12,188 bases of DNA from Chloroflexota bacterium (GTDB taxonomy: Bacteria > Chloroflexota > Anaerolineae > Aggregatilineales > UBA3940), in assembly GCA_010092775.1 (NCBI GenBank), contig JAADYZ010000482.1:1-12188 (forward strand), written 5' to 3'. Made by a program: the position numbers and the translations under genes. Below are positions 1 to 7,533 of this stretch, piece by piece (within the stretch, counting starts at the first letter, position 1; each line of letters begins with the position of its first letter). The notes beneath the pieces are model-generated. The model was not told the origin of the DNA. It did no database searches and was given only the letters and a program-made list of their open reading frames with translations.

Positions 1-75
1 GTCCTCAATCTCACGATCCCTGGGATGGGCCTATTGACTATCCTCGTTGGGATAGAGCGGCGTCTAATCGTCTAG
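1..75 (+). CDS. possible 3' tail of a convergent membrane-protein gene (partial)
   Basis: From base 1 the first plus-strand frame stays open for 24 codons and ends at TAG 73-75. The encoded tail is hydrophobic (LTIPGMGLLTILVGI) and closes with a charged ERRLIV end, as expected for the last transmembrane helix of an integral membrane protein. If real, it converges with the minus-strand lipoprotein gene and overlaps its stop codon by about 12 bases. The fragment is too short to assign to a family and an open stretch of this length can arise by chance, so this is only a candidate. Confidence 0.25.
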   Translation, partial: VLNLTIPGMGLLTILVGIERRLIV

Positions 76-837
76 ATGCCAGGGGAGTTCAACACCCAGA
101 TCTCCAAATCCCATCGCACTCAACAAGCTGCAGACAATCGGCCCTCCATAGCGATCTGCTGCTGGTTCGGACAGGGGCAAACCGTTGTAGCCCAGGAAAT
201 AACCTTCGCGCCCGTCTATCTGTCGGCGGGCAGCGTCCGATAGTTCGGCATCCCCCACCGCAATCGCATGAATATGGATCGGCGAGTTGTCGTACAGCTC
301 GCCCGTCTCACGCCCCCAGGCCGCGAAACCCGCCCGGCGCAGCGCATCAATGATGGCGTTCATCTCCGCATCTGGTAGAACGGCCCAGGTATCACGGGCC
401 CGCACTGATAAATCAACCGCGCCGCCGCCATCATGCGTCCCAAAACTTGCCGACACCCCCAGATTGTACGAGCCTTGTGTAATCGCCAGAACAAAGTCGT
501 GCTCACCACTATACAGGCTTTGGGCGTGCTCCAACATAGTGAGGGTCCGTCGATTGAGTGTGAATTCGCCGTTTACGATGACCCGTGCATAGTCATCTGG
601 TGGACGCAGACAACCAATGGGAGTGGCGGTCGCGGTGGGGGTACGCGTTAATGTCGCGGTTGCTGTGGGCGTCATTGAGGCAGTTATCGTCGGGCTTGGG
701 CTGAGAGTTTCTGTGGGAAGGATCGACTCGGCAGTCGGTGTAACTCGTAGGACCGCTTCTGACAAGCCACCTCCGGAAGCACAAGCTGCCGTCGCAATGA
801 GCAGCAACAGAGCGCCAAGTAACCTAATCTTCAGCAT
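64..837 (-). CDS. lipoprotein with Thr/Pro linker and M15-like peptidase-fold domain
   Basis: A 257-residue predicted extracytoplasmic lipoprotein. The ATG at 837 is preferred over an in-frame GTG at 864 because it puts a classic signal peptide at the N-terminus: MLKIRLLG, a hydrophobic run, then a lipobox ending at Cys19. Residues about 33-73 form a low-complexity Thr/Pro/Ala linker typical of surface proteins in Chloroflexota. The C-terminal domain (about 80-257) contains TQGSYN, then SFGTHDGGGAVDL (His135, Asp142), then HIHAIAVGD (His188, His190). This order resembles the metal-binding His...Asp...His layout of the peptidase M15/VanY-hedgehog fold, suggesting peptidoglycan D,D-peptidase or amidase-like activity. 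That function is inference; the catalytic acid is not obvious. The start lies 14 bases inside the upstream acyltransferase gene, so the two are probably translationally coupled. No strong Shine-Dalgarno sequence is seen, which fits coupling. Confidence 0.72.
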   Translation of the reverse strand: MLKIRLLGALLLLIATAACASGGGLSEAVLRVTPTAESILPTETLSPSPTITASMTPTATATLTRTPTATATPIGCLRPPDDYARVIVNGEFTLNRRTLTMLEHAQSLYSGEHDFVLAITQGSYNLGVSASFGTHDGGGAVDLSVRARDTWAVLPDAEMNAIIDALRRAGFAAWGRETGELYDNSPIHIHAIAVGDAELSDAARRQIDGREGYFLGYNGLPLSEPAADRYGGPIVCSLLSAMGFGDLGVELPWHLDD

Positions 838-1495
838 AACGAATGATGCGGGCGGGAATCCCACTCACGACCGCATACTCCGGCACATCGGTATTGACGA
901 AACTGCCCGCCGTGATCCTGGCACCGTGCCCAACACGAACCCGGCTGTTGACCTTGGCACCCATCTCGATAATGACATCTCGCTCAATGTGGGCATAACT
1001 GGCAATCCGAGCACCATGTCCCACGAAGACATTCTGCTCCAGCACAGCGTGATGATCAAGGCTGGCGGCCACATTGATCACGCAGTGCGCACCGGTCTGC
1101 ACCCCGACGGAGAGCAACCCGCCTTCGCGCACAACCGTTCCAGCGCTCAAGACGCTTTGTGTCGAGACAAACGCCGAGGGATGCACCACCGACAACGCAG
1201 GCAAATCTAGCCGCACCAGGCGTTCAATCAGACGACTGCGAATATCCATCAGTTGAGGCCCCAGGGCCAAGACGGCATGCAGGCCAAGGTATTCCTCAGC
1301 CAGCTCGGCGAGGTCATCATCGTTGCCTAAGACAGGCAGGGTCACAGCATCTTCGGCGCTGCGCTCGCTCAGCCCGTAGGCCTTATCCGTGAAGCCAATA
1401 GGCTCAACGTCGGCGCGCGGCTTTAGGATTTCGACCAGAACTTCAGCGTACCCACCTGCGCCCAGAATAATGACGGGAAGACGATTGCCAACCAT
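824..1495 (-). CDS. NeuD/PglD-like sugar O-/N-acyltransferase (left-handed beta-helix)
   Basis: A 223-residue protein of the NeuD/PglD/PerB family, which transfers acetyl or other acyl groups from acyl-CoA to nucleotide sugars or sialic-acid-like sugars. The N-terminal Rossmann-like domain starts with VIILGAGGYAEV (residues 8-19), which binds the sugar nucleotide. From about residue 103 the chain shows hexapeptide-repeat periodicity (VVREGG, VGHGAR, VRVGHG), the left-handed beta-helix. SLDHH at 145-149 matches the active-site region, with His148 the likely catalytic base, and VSGIPARIIR at 210-219 is the usual acyl-CoA-side C-terminal signature. The ATG at 1495 is chosen because GGAGG lies five bases upstream and the glycine-rich motif follows at normal spacing; the frame extends farther upstream but with unconvincing sequence. 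No sugar biosynthesis or aminotransferase gene is visible alongside, so the substrate is unknown. It overlaps the downstream lipoprotein gene by 14 bases. Confidence 0.85.
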   Translation of the reverse strand: MVGNRLPVIILGAGGYAEVLVEILKPRADVEPIGFTDKAYGLSERSAEDAVTLPVLGNDDDLAELAEEYLGLHAVLALGPQLMDIRSRLIERLVRLDLPALSVVHPSAFVSTQSVLSAGTVVREGGLLSVGVQTGAHCVINVAASLDHHAVLEQNVFVGHGARIASYAHIERDVIIEMGAKVNSRVRVGHGARITAGSFVNTDVPEYAVVSGIPARIIRYAED

Positions 1496-1585
1496 AGTCG
1501 CCTCCAGCAGGTTGGTGAACAATACACGAGGTAACACTAGAGTAACGCGAAGGTCAGAAAGCGGCAATAGAGGCCGCCCCGCACC

Positions 1586-1613
1586 ACCGGAGCACTCTAG
1601 CAAGTGCTCCGGT
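1586..1613 (-). terminator. 11-bp perfect hairpin after the Ca2+-ATPase gene
   Basis: Arms 1586-1596 (accggagcact) and 1603-1613 (agtgctccggt) pair perfectly around the six-base loop ctagca. It starts about 20 bases after the ATPase stop codon on the minus strand and lies upstream of the acyltransferase start. No T-tract follows on either side, so it is not a textbook intrinsic terminator. It could be a 3'-end stabiliser, a U-less terminator or an attenuator separating the pump from the two downstream genes. Confidence 0.55.
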
Positions 1614-1633
1614 TAGCGTTGCCAAAGAAGAAG

Positions 1634-4510
1634 CTAATCGCCAGCAACCGGTGCAGTTGCGGGTTGTGACTTTGTCTGTGGCGGATTGATGAACAACTTG
1701 GTTACCTCACCCGCGATGGTCGGAACGATCATCAAGGGGATAATCTCCGCCCAATCGCGCAGGTTAAGGGGGGTGGTATCAAAAATGGGGTTGAGGAAGG
1801 GAACATAGATCACGACCAAAAGCAGCACCACCGAAACCGAAACAGCGTATTGCATCCACTTGTTGCTGAACACGCCAATCTTGAACATGGAGTAGTACTC
1901 GGAGCGTGACGAGTAAGCACGCAGGAGTTCCGAGAAAGCCAGGATGGTAAAGGCGACCGAGCGCGCTTCCATTAGATTGGCCTCAGCGGCAGCGCCCGTC
2001 AGGCTTGGATTGTAAATGGAGAAGAAACCAATTAAGGTGACAGCCGTCTTGAAGATCGTCTGAACAATCAGATTGATGCGCATCACCTCATCGATGATCG
2101 GTTGGTTCTGCGGACGGGGATCACGGCTCATTACGTCTGGGTCGCCCTTCTCAACGCCCAAGGCAAGCGCTGGTGCACCATCCGTCAACAAGTTGAGCCA
2201 TAACAATTGGATGGCGGTTAAGGGGCTGGGTGCGCCGAAGATCGTTGCCAGGAAGATCACCATGATCTCCGCCAGATTGCAGGTCAGCAAGAAGGCGACA
2301 AACTTGCGGATATTGTCGTAGATGATGCGTCCTTGCTCCACTGCATTGACGATGCTGACGTAGTTATCGTCGGTCAACACGACATCAGCGGTTTCCTTGC
2401 TAACGTCGGTACCAGTGATCCCCATCGCAACGCCGATGCTAGCGCGCTTGAGAGCGGGCGCGTCGTTCACGCCATCACCGGTCATGGCGACCACAAAGTC
2501 GCGCTTGCGGAAAGCATCCACAATGCGCACTTTGTGCTCCGGCGAGACGCGGGCAAACACATCTACCTCATCGATAGCGCGGGCCAGCTCTTGATCCGAA
2601 ATGGAGTCAAGTTCCTTGCCAGTCACCACCCGTCCGTCCTTGTCTTTCATCAAGCCGATTTCCTGGGCGATGGCGCGGGCGGTCGCGGCGTAGTCTCCGG
2701 TGACCATCACCGTTTTGATCCCAGCCTGGCGTGCCCGTTCGATTGACGGGGCGACCTCAGGGCGAGCCGGATCGATGATGCCAAACAAACCAATGAAGGT
2801 CAGATCCACCTCATCTTTCTCATGGCTCAAGGCGTCGGGCGCTTGCTCGTAGTTACGTCGGGCAACCGCCAGCACACGGAGGGCTTGTTCAGCCATGCGC
2901 GTGTTAGCCTCCTTGAAGCGCTCGCGCTCCTCCTCGCTCATCGGCTTCACTGCAGCGTCCTCAACATAGTGGGTGCAGGAGTCCAAGACGAGGTCAGGCG
3001 CACCCTTCAGATAGAGCACAAAGCCCTCGCTGTCCTGCGGCTTGTGCAGCGTGGACATTCGCTTGCGCGATGAGTCGAAGGGTAGTTCGTTGATGCGCGG
3101 CCAGCTTTTTTCCAAACCCGCTTTGTGCAAGCCTGCCTTTGCAGCGGCGACCACCAACGCACCTTCAGTTGGATCTCCAATAATCCGATACGAGCTGCGA
3201 CCGTCCTCTTCGAGCTTGTCGATGGTCGCGTCGCTGGAAAGCGCTCCACCGCGCAGCAGTTCGTTGACCATCTCGTCATGCGTCGGATCAAAGGTCTTCA
3301 GTTCATCCGAAAACTCACCGATTGGCGCATACCCGCGCCCGCTAACTTCAACCGTTCGACCGGGTACATACAGTCGGATGGTGGTCATCTCATTTTGGGT
3401 GAGCGTTCCAGTTTTGTCCGAACAGATCGCTGAGGCACTGCCCAGCGTTTCGACAGCTGGCAGATTGCGAATCAAGGCGTTGCGTTTAACCATCTCGCGC
3501 ATGCCCAGGGCCAAGTTGACTGTTACTACGGCCGGTAGGCCTTCGGGCACCGCAGCGACAGCCAGAGCAACTGCCACCAAGAAGGCTTCGACGCCCGCAT
3601 CGGTTAAGTCTGCACGTAACTCTACACCGGCGATGTTGTCGGTAACCGCTTCTATAAAAGCGCTGATCGACGACAATTCTAGTTCTTGTGCCAGGTCCAG
3701 TGCTGCACGGCCAAACGAGGCGAGGAAGACCAAGCTACAAATGATCAGGGCAGCGTAAACCAGGAAGCGGCCTACGTCATCCAAGCGGCGTTGGAGCGGG
3801 GTTTGCTCGTCCTCAACCGATTGAATCAGCTCGGCGATTTTTCCGATCTCAGTCTGCATGCCAGTCGCCACGGCGACGCCAACACCGCGTCCGTAGGTCA
3901 CTGCGGTACTCTTATAGGCCATGTTCTTACGATCGCCAAGGGACGCGTCCCTTTCAAGCTCGACCTTCACATTCTTATGCACCGGGACTGATTCGCCGGT
4001 AAGCGAAGCCTCTTCGATTTGCAGGTTGAAGCCCTCTAAGAGGCGCATATCGGCAGGTACCTGTCCACCCGCCTCTAACAAAACCACATCGCCTGGCACA
4101 ACCTCACGTGCAGGGATCGTCTCGATTCTGCCGCCACGTTTGACGCGTGCGTCTGGGGCCGCCAGTTTCTTAAGGGCAGCTAATGCTTCTTCGGCGCGGC
4201 CTTCCTGAATGATGCCTAGGGCGGCATTCAAAATCACAATCAAGATTATCGCGATGGCTTCAACCCACTCCCCCAAGATGGCGGAGAGGGCACTCGCGAC
4301 AATCAGCAAGATCACGACAAGGTCCTTAAGTTGGTTGAGAAGTCTTTCTAGAAGAGTGGGGCGAGGCTGCTCTTTAAGCTGATTGTAACCGTATTGCTCA
4401 ATCCGTTTGCTGGCTTCTTCTTCCGTTAAACCACCGTCTACATCCGATAAACGCAACTCTTTTAAAACTTCCGACGCAGGCAAGTGATGCCACTCTACCA
4501 TAGACGCCAT
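1634..4510 (-). CDS. calcium-transporting P-type ATPase (type II, SERCA-like)
   Basis: A 958-residue membrane pump that would expel Ca2+ from the cytoplasm using ATP. The ATG at 4510 is chosen because AAGGAG (4519-4524, minus strand) sits eight bases before it; an ATG at 4531 has no ribosome-binding site. Domains in order: cation-ATPase N-terminal domain (about 1-70); M1-M2; actuator domain with TGES (171-174); M3-M4 with PEGLP (Glu323); phosphorylation site DKTGTLT (Asp365); nucleotide-binding domain with KGAPD (502-506); hinge TGDGVNDAP (677-685); then M5-M10. Residues matching both SERCA Ca2+ sites are visible: Glu323 in M4, Asn745 and Glu748 in M5 (CNLAEI), Asn773, Thr776 and Asp777 in M6 (NLLTDG), and Glu861 in M8 (FSELL). 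SPCA- and PMCA-type pumps lack part of the first site, so a SERCA-like two-ion site is inferred. Length is normal for the family. The M3-M4 outside loop is unusually long. Magnesium or other cation transport is less likely. Confidence 0.93.
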   Translation of the reverse strand: MASMVEWHHLPASEVLKELRLSDVDGGLTEEEASKRIEQYGYNQLKEQPRPTLLERLLNQLKDLVVILLIVASALSAILGEWVEAIAIILIVILNAALGIIQEGRAEEALAALKKLAAPDARVKRGGRIETIPAREVVPGDVVLLEAGGQVPADMRLLEGFNLQIEEASLTGESVPVHKNVKVELERDASLGDRKNMAYKSTAVTYGRGVGVAVATGMQTEIGKIAELIQSVEDEQTPLQRRLDDVGRFLVYAALIICSLVFLASFGRAALDLAQELELSSISAFIEAVTDNIAGVELRADLTDAGVEAFLVAVALAVAAVPEGLPAVVTVNLALGMREMVKRNALIRNLPAVETLGSASAICSDKTGTLTQNEMTTIRLYVPGRTVEVSGRGYAPIGEFSDELKTFDPTHDEMVNELLRGGALSSDATIDKLEEDGRSSYRIIGDPTEGALVVAAAKAGLHKAGLEKSWPRINELPFDSSRKRMSTLHKPQDSEGFVLYLKGAPDLVLDSCTHYVEDAAVKPMSEEERERFKEANTRMAEQALRVLAVARRNYEQAPDALSHEKDEVDLTFIGLFGIIDPARPEVAPSIERARQAGIKTVMVTGDYAATARAIAQEIGLMKDKDGRVVTGKELDSISDQELARAIDEVDVFARVSPEHKVRIVDAFRKRDFVVAMTGDGVNDAPALKRASIGVAMGITGTDVSKETADVVLTDDNYVSIVNAVEQGRIIYDNIRKFVAFLLTCNLAEIMVIFLATIFGAPSPLTAIQLLWLNLLTDGAPALALGVEKGDPDVMSRDPRPQNQPIIDEVMRINLIVQTIFKTAVTLIGFFSIYNPSLTGAAAEANLMEARSVAFTILAFSELLRAYSSRSEYYSMFKIGVFSNKWMQYAVSVSVVLLLVVIYVPFLNPIFDTTPLNLRDWAEIIPLMIVPTIAGEVTKLFINPPQTKSQPATAPVAGD

Positions 4511-4908
4511 AGGTGTCACTCCTTCAGTCATGCGGGGTGTGATAAGGTTGGACCAGCCCAGGTGGCATTGTAAGCTAGCTACGACAAAAACGCGAATGCT
4601 TTCATGAGTCGCTTTGCCTCTCCACGGCGAGAGAACAGCGACGTCGTGTTTATTACAGCAGCTTGATCGTCCAACTCAATACGAGCAGGGTTCGCTCAAA
4701 CCCTCAACATACAACACCTTGTCGGCTATTATCAGGATGTTCGGCCTCATTTCAAGTATCAATTACTACGCTATGTTGCTTAACGAGCGGCTGCATAGTA
4801 GTAGACAATAGCCTATTATATCTAGTGAACTTGGCCCATTTTGCTCTGCATAAGGGTGAATATTCCACGAAACTATCCTAAGATTGTGTTAACAACACTA
4901 ATCATCTA

Positions 4909-4937
4909 TTGGGAAAATGAAGTCGTCTCGTTATACT
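4909..4937 (+). promoter_or_regulatory. candidate sigma70-type promoter for the betaine operon
   Basis: TTGGGA (4909-4914, four of six consensus matches) and TATACT (4932-4937, five of six) are separated by exactly 17 bases, in the AT-rich part of the region and facing proV. A palindromic TGTTAACA (4887-4894) lies just upstream and could bind a regulator. Transcription starting near 4944 would give a leader of about 350 bases. It is the best match I found by eye; promoters closer to the gene are not excluded. Confidence 0.4.
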
Positions 4938-5039
4938 TAAAAGGTAAAAAGATTTTTCCCAGATATTGAAATCCTGAAGACTTAGAGCAGAGTAAGTATT
5001 GCACACATGTGGTAGACAAGGTGAAGTAAAGCGATAGCC

Positions 5040-5147
5040 ATGAAAGCTAAGAACACTTTCTCCACCCCACGCATCGTCACCATCCGTTTAACTCGCTTGC
5101 GCAAGTCTCAATCAACTGCCCAGTTGTTAGCCAGCTACCCTCACTAG
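5040..5147 (+). CDS. possible 35-residue leader peptide upstream of proV
   Basis: An ATG-TAG frame encodes a basic 35-residue peptide beginning MKAKNTFSTPRIV, with several Arg and Lys and no hydrophobic segment. AAGGTG lies about 15 bases upstream, too far for a convincing ribosome-binding site. The frame covers two small palindromes (5096-5105 and 5113-5126), so it could be a translated leader or simply chance in a structured 5' region. No family is recognised. Confidence 0.15.
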   Translation: MKAKNTFSTPRIVTIRLTRLRKSQSTAQLLASYPH

Positions 5148-5181
5148 CTCCGCAACGACCAGTTCGTAGATCGCCTACGCA

Positions 5182-5198
5182 TCTCTCGTATCGAGAGA
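5182..5198 (+). promoter_or_regulatory. palindrome in the proV leader (operator or hairpin)
   Basis: Arms tctctcg (5182-5188) and cgagaga (5192-5198) are a perfect 7-bp inverted repeat around TAT. It lies about 95 bases before the proV start. It could be a repressor half-site pair at the DNA level or a small RNA stem; only a short T-run follows, so a terminator is less likely. Confidence 0.35.
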
Positions 5199-5217
5199 GT
5201 TTACACAAGCCGCGGCA

Positions 5218-5241
5218 GTCTCCTGACAGGATCATGGAGAC
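5218..5241 (+). promoter_or_regulatory. imperfect hairpin in the proV leader
   Basis: gtctcctga (5218-5226) pairs with tcatggagac (5232-5241) over nine base pairs, with one bulged T at 5235 and loop cagga. It lies about 50 bases upstream of the proV start codon and would be within the mRNA leader. No T-tract follows. It may affect translation or mRNA stability; the role is unknown. Confidence 0.35.
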
Positions 5242-5277
5242 CTTTGCCTAAATTTGTTTCGCGACAGTGCTGAATCG

Positions 5278-5295
5278 AGGGGAGAGCGCATTTTG
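5278..5295 (+). promoter_or_regulatory. ribosome-binding site and TTG start of proV
   Basis: AGGGGAG (5278-5284) lies eight bases before TTG 5293-5295. This fixes the start at TTG and gives the N-terminus MSILEVRNLYKVFG, which matches the normal beginning of ProV-type ATPases. An earlier in-frame TTG at 5254 has no ribosome-binding site and adds 13 unsupported residues. Confidence 0.75.
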
Positions 5296-6558
5296 TCTAT
5301 TCTGGAAGTACGCAACTTATACAAGGTTTTCGGCCCACGTCCGCGTGAAGCCCTAACCATGCTAGAAAACGGCCAGTCTAAGAATGAGATTATGGCCACA
5401 ACCAAGCACGCCATTGCGCTGCAAAACGTCTCGCTAGAGGTTGCAGAGGGCGAGACCTTTGTCATCATGGGCTTGTCGGGCAGTGGCAAATCGACCATGA
5501 TCCGCTGCCTCAATCGTTTGATCGAGCCGACCAAAGGCGAGATTCTCTATCGCGATCAGAACGTTTTGACCTTCAATCGCGAGAAACTACGCGAGTTCCG
5601 TCAGCGTACCATGAGCATGGTTTTCCAACGCTTCGCCCTTTTCCCCCATCGGTCGGTGCTCGTGAACACCGCTTATGGCCTGGAAGTCCAGGGGGTCGAT
5701 AAAGAGACCCGCCATGAAAAAGCGATGGAATGGCTCAACATCGTGGGGCTCAAGGAATGGGCACACAGCCACCCTGGTGAACTCAGCGGTGGTATGCAGC
5801 AGCGCGTGGGGATTGCGCGTGCGTTGTGCACAGACCCTGAAATCCTGCTGATGGACGAACCCTTCAGCGCACTAGACCCGCTAATTCGGCGTGAAATGCA
5901 GGACGAGTTGGTGGATCTGCAAAGCCGCCTGAACAAAACCATTGTCTTCATCACACACGACCTTGATGAAGCGCTGCGCCTAGGTGACCGGATCGCCATT
6001 TTGAAGGATGGCAAAGTCGTCCAGATCGGCACCCCGGAAGACATCCTGACCAGCCCAGCGGATGACTATGTAGCGGACTTCACCCGCGATGTCAACCGCG
6101 TCCGAGTTTTGACAGCGGGCACCATCATGAAGAAGCCGCGCGCCCTACGCATTGATCGCGGTGGTCCACGTGTTGCCCTGAAGTTCATGGAGGAGCAGGG
6201 ACTTGCCAGCGTCTTTGTCGTTGATGAAAAGCAGCATCTTCAAGGCATGTTGACCATGCAAGATGCGATCGATGCGGTCCGTGAAGGGAGTCGCGACATT
6301 CTCCCCTTGCTCAATACCGGAATCGATATAACGACGACTGAGGCTTACATGGAAGAGCTGCTGCCAATGGCAGCACGCAATAGCTGGCCGATCGCGGTTG
6401 TAGACGAAGAAGAACGCCTGATTGGCATTATCCCGCGTGTGGCTGTTCTGGGCGCACTCGCAGGCACCCCTGCGATGGATACGCCGTCAACCGACGTCAT
6501 CCGTGAAGTAGCGGACAACCTACACGAGGCGCAAGCCGCACAAGCCGCTTCAGATTAG
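5293..6558 (+). CDS. proV: glycine betaine/proline-betaine ABC transporter ATPase (ProV/OpuAA)
   Basis: A 421-residue cytoplasmic ATPase powering import of glycine betaine and related osmoprotectants. It shows the ProV-specific N-terminal stretch with LYKVFG (9-14) and NGQSKNEI (26-33), Walker A GLSGSGKST (60-68), Q-loop Gln112, signature LSGGMQQR (164-171), Walker B ILLMDEP (184-190, Glu189), D-loop SALD (192-195) and the switch His222 in THDLDEA. Two CBS domains follow (about 276-395). In OpuA-type transporters CBS domains sense ionic strength or cyclic-di-AMP and gate activity, so similar osmotic gating is likely here. Length is close to E. coli ProV (400 residues), and the sequence around Walker A and the signature motif is very close to it. 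The stop is followed after 22 bases by proW, so they are co-transcribed. The start is TTG, as in the two binding-protein genes of this operon. Confidence 0.95.
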   Translation: MSILEVRNLYKVFGPRPREALTMLENGQSKNEIMATTKHAIALQNVSLEVAEGETFVIMGLSGSGKSTMIRCLNRLIEPTKGEILYRDQNVLTFNREKLREFRQRTMSMVFQRFALFPHRSVLVNTAYGLEVQGVDKETRHEKAMEWLNIVGLKEWAHSHPGELSGGMQQRVGIARALCTDPEILLMDEPFSALDPLIRREMQDELVDLQSRLNKTIVFITHDLDEALRLGDRIAILKDGKVVQIGTPEDILTSPADDYVADFTRDVNRVRVLTAGTIMKKPRALRIDRGGPRVALKFMEEQGLASVFVVDEKQHLQGMLTMQDAIDAVREGSRDILPLLNTGIDITTTEAYMEELLPMAARNSWPIAVVDEEERLIGIIPRVAVLGALAGTPAMDTPSTDVIREVADNLHEAQAAQAASD

Positions 6559-6580
6559 TGCCTGGGAGGCAACTAAACCG

Positions 6581-7456
6581 ATGGAAGGCAACATCATCAC
6601 CTGGTTCACAAGTTTCGACTTGCCAATCGGCGAGTTGTTTGAAATCATCGTCGATTTCCTCAATACAGAAATGTCTTGGCTGTTTGACATCATCAAATGG
6701 CCAATTGATCAGTTCCTGAATGGTCTCGAAGATTTTTTGATCTGGCTGCCCTGGTGGGTGGTTTTGCTCGCCATTGTTGGTTTTGCACTGTGGCGAACCG
6801 ATTGGAAGATCGCAGCCCTCAGTGGTGTTAGCATGCTGCTTATCCGCTTCCTTGAGCCCGAATACTGGGAACTCACCATGACAACCCTAGGGATGATCAT
6901 CACAGCGGTGGTCTTCTCGGTCATCGTTGGGGTTCCTCTGGGCATATGGGCCGCCCTGGATGAGCGTGTCAATGTGATTTTAAGGCCGATCCTTGACGCC
7001 ATGCAGACCATTCATCCCTTTGTTTATCTCGTGCCGACCGTAATTCTCCTGGGCCCCTTCAAGGTGCCTGGCACGATCGTCACGATTATCTTTGCCTTAC
7101 CTCCCATTGTTCGTTTGACGAACCTGGGGATCAGGCAGGTGCCCGAACAAACCGTCGAAGCCGCCAAAGCCTTTGGTTCCAGCCAGCGGCAAACCCTGTT
7201 CAAGGTGCAGCTCCCGTTGGCTCTTCCGACCATCATGGCCGGTTTGAACCAAACCTTGATGCTGTCGCTCTCGATGGTTGTGATTGCGGCACTGATCGCA
7301 GCAGGCGGAATTGGTCAGGAAATCCTGCGTTCCGTCGGTCGCGTTGATGTGGGTCGAGCAGTAGAGGCCGGACTGGTCGTTCTACTGTTAGCCATTGTGC
7401 TAGATCGCTTGTCACAGTCGCTCGCTGAGCGTACTGAACAGGCAGTTGGAGCGTAG
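6581..7456 (+). CDS. proW: glycine betaine ABC transporter permease (ProW/OpuAB)
   Basis: A 291-residue inner-membrane permease that forms the translocation path as a homodimer with ProV. After an amphipathic N-terminus (1-55, rich in aromatic and acidic residues) hydrophobic helices begin near residue 57. The binding-protein-dependent transport domain spans about 96-285. The EAA loop that docks on the ATPase is clear: EAAKAFGSSQRQTLFKVQLP (193-212). The downstream AALIAAGGIGQEIL (236-249) is typical of the OpuAB/ProW branch. E. coli ProW is longer (354 residues) because of an extended N-terminus; this length fits the OpuAB type. GGGAGG lies 11 bases before the ATG, a somewhat long spacing. 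The gap to the next gene is 74 bases and holds a weak imperfect stem (7475-7497). Confidence 0.94.
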   Translation: MEGNIITWFTSFDLPIGELFEIIVDFLNTEMSWLFDIIKWPIDQFLNGLEDFLIWLPWWVVLLAIVGFALWRTDWKIAALSGVSMLLIRFLEPEYWELTMTTLGMIITAVVFSVIVGVPLGIWAALDERVNVILRPILDAMQTIHPFVYLVPTVILLGPFKVPGTIVTIIFALPPIVRLTNLGIRQVPEQTVEAAKAFGSSQRQTLFKVQLPLALPTIMAGLNQTLMLSLSMVVIAALIAAGGIGQEILRSVGRVDVGRAVEAGLVVLLLAIVLDRLSQSLAERTEQAVGA

Positions 7457-7518
7457 CAGCCTGCACGCATCCAAACAGCACAAGACCGTTGTTCTGTAGA
7501 GTGTGCACGCTTTCCTAT

Positions 7519-7533
7519 AGGAGGAGAATTTTG
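7519..7533 (+). promoter_or_regulatory. strong ribosome-binding site with TTG start, first proX
   Basis: AGGAGGAG (7519-7526) precedes TTG 7531-7533. The same block occurs before the second proX, whose only sensible start is the equivalent TTG, and this decides the start here over the adjacent TTG at 7534 or the upstream frame extension. The Shine-Dalgarno match is far stronger than at proW, fitting the need for excess binding protein. Confidence 0.75.

Larger units (their letters stand above)
4511..5292. other. divergent intergenic region between the Ca2+-ATPase and proV genes
   Basis: About 780 bases separate the divergent ATPase and proV genes. The stretch is visibly richer in A and T than the flanking genes, especially 4700-4980. 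Short frames in it (for example plus-strand frames covering 4614-4881) have no ribosome-binding sites and no family resemblance, so I read it as mainly non-coding. On the minus strand, TACAAT at 4567-4572 could be a -10 element for the ATPase, but no good -35 pairs with it. The plus-strand promoter, the possible small frame and the palindromes inside this region are listed separately. I see no transposase remnant, tRNA or known riboswitch. Confidence 0.6.

Noticed and set aside
838..864. Upstream GTG start for the lipoprotein gene
   Set aside because: It adds nine residues before a complete signal peptide; the ATG at 837 gives a normal charged n-region.
3042..3758. 238-codon plus-strand frame inside the Ca2+-ATPase gene
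   Set aside because: It is antisense to the conserved catalytic core of the pump; its low-complexity Ser/Ala/Arg composition is that of a shadow frame.
4614..4881. Two plus-strand frames of 65 and 72 codons in the divergent intergenic region
   Set aside because: They overlap each other in different frames, lack ribosome-binding sites and resemble no protein family.
4938..5292. Known riboswitch (for example glycine or ydaO class) upstream of proV
   Set aside because: I could not find the conserved cores of these classes; only generic palindromes are visible.
7489..7530. Extended N-terminus for the first proX
   Set aside because: The added residues would precede the signal peptide and would be encoded across the ribosome-binding site shared with the second copy.
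7457..7530. Separate promoter or terminator between proW and the first proX
   Set aside because: Only a weak 4+4 bp stem with a mismatch (7475-7497) and no convincing -35/-10 pair or T-tract.
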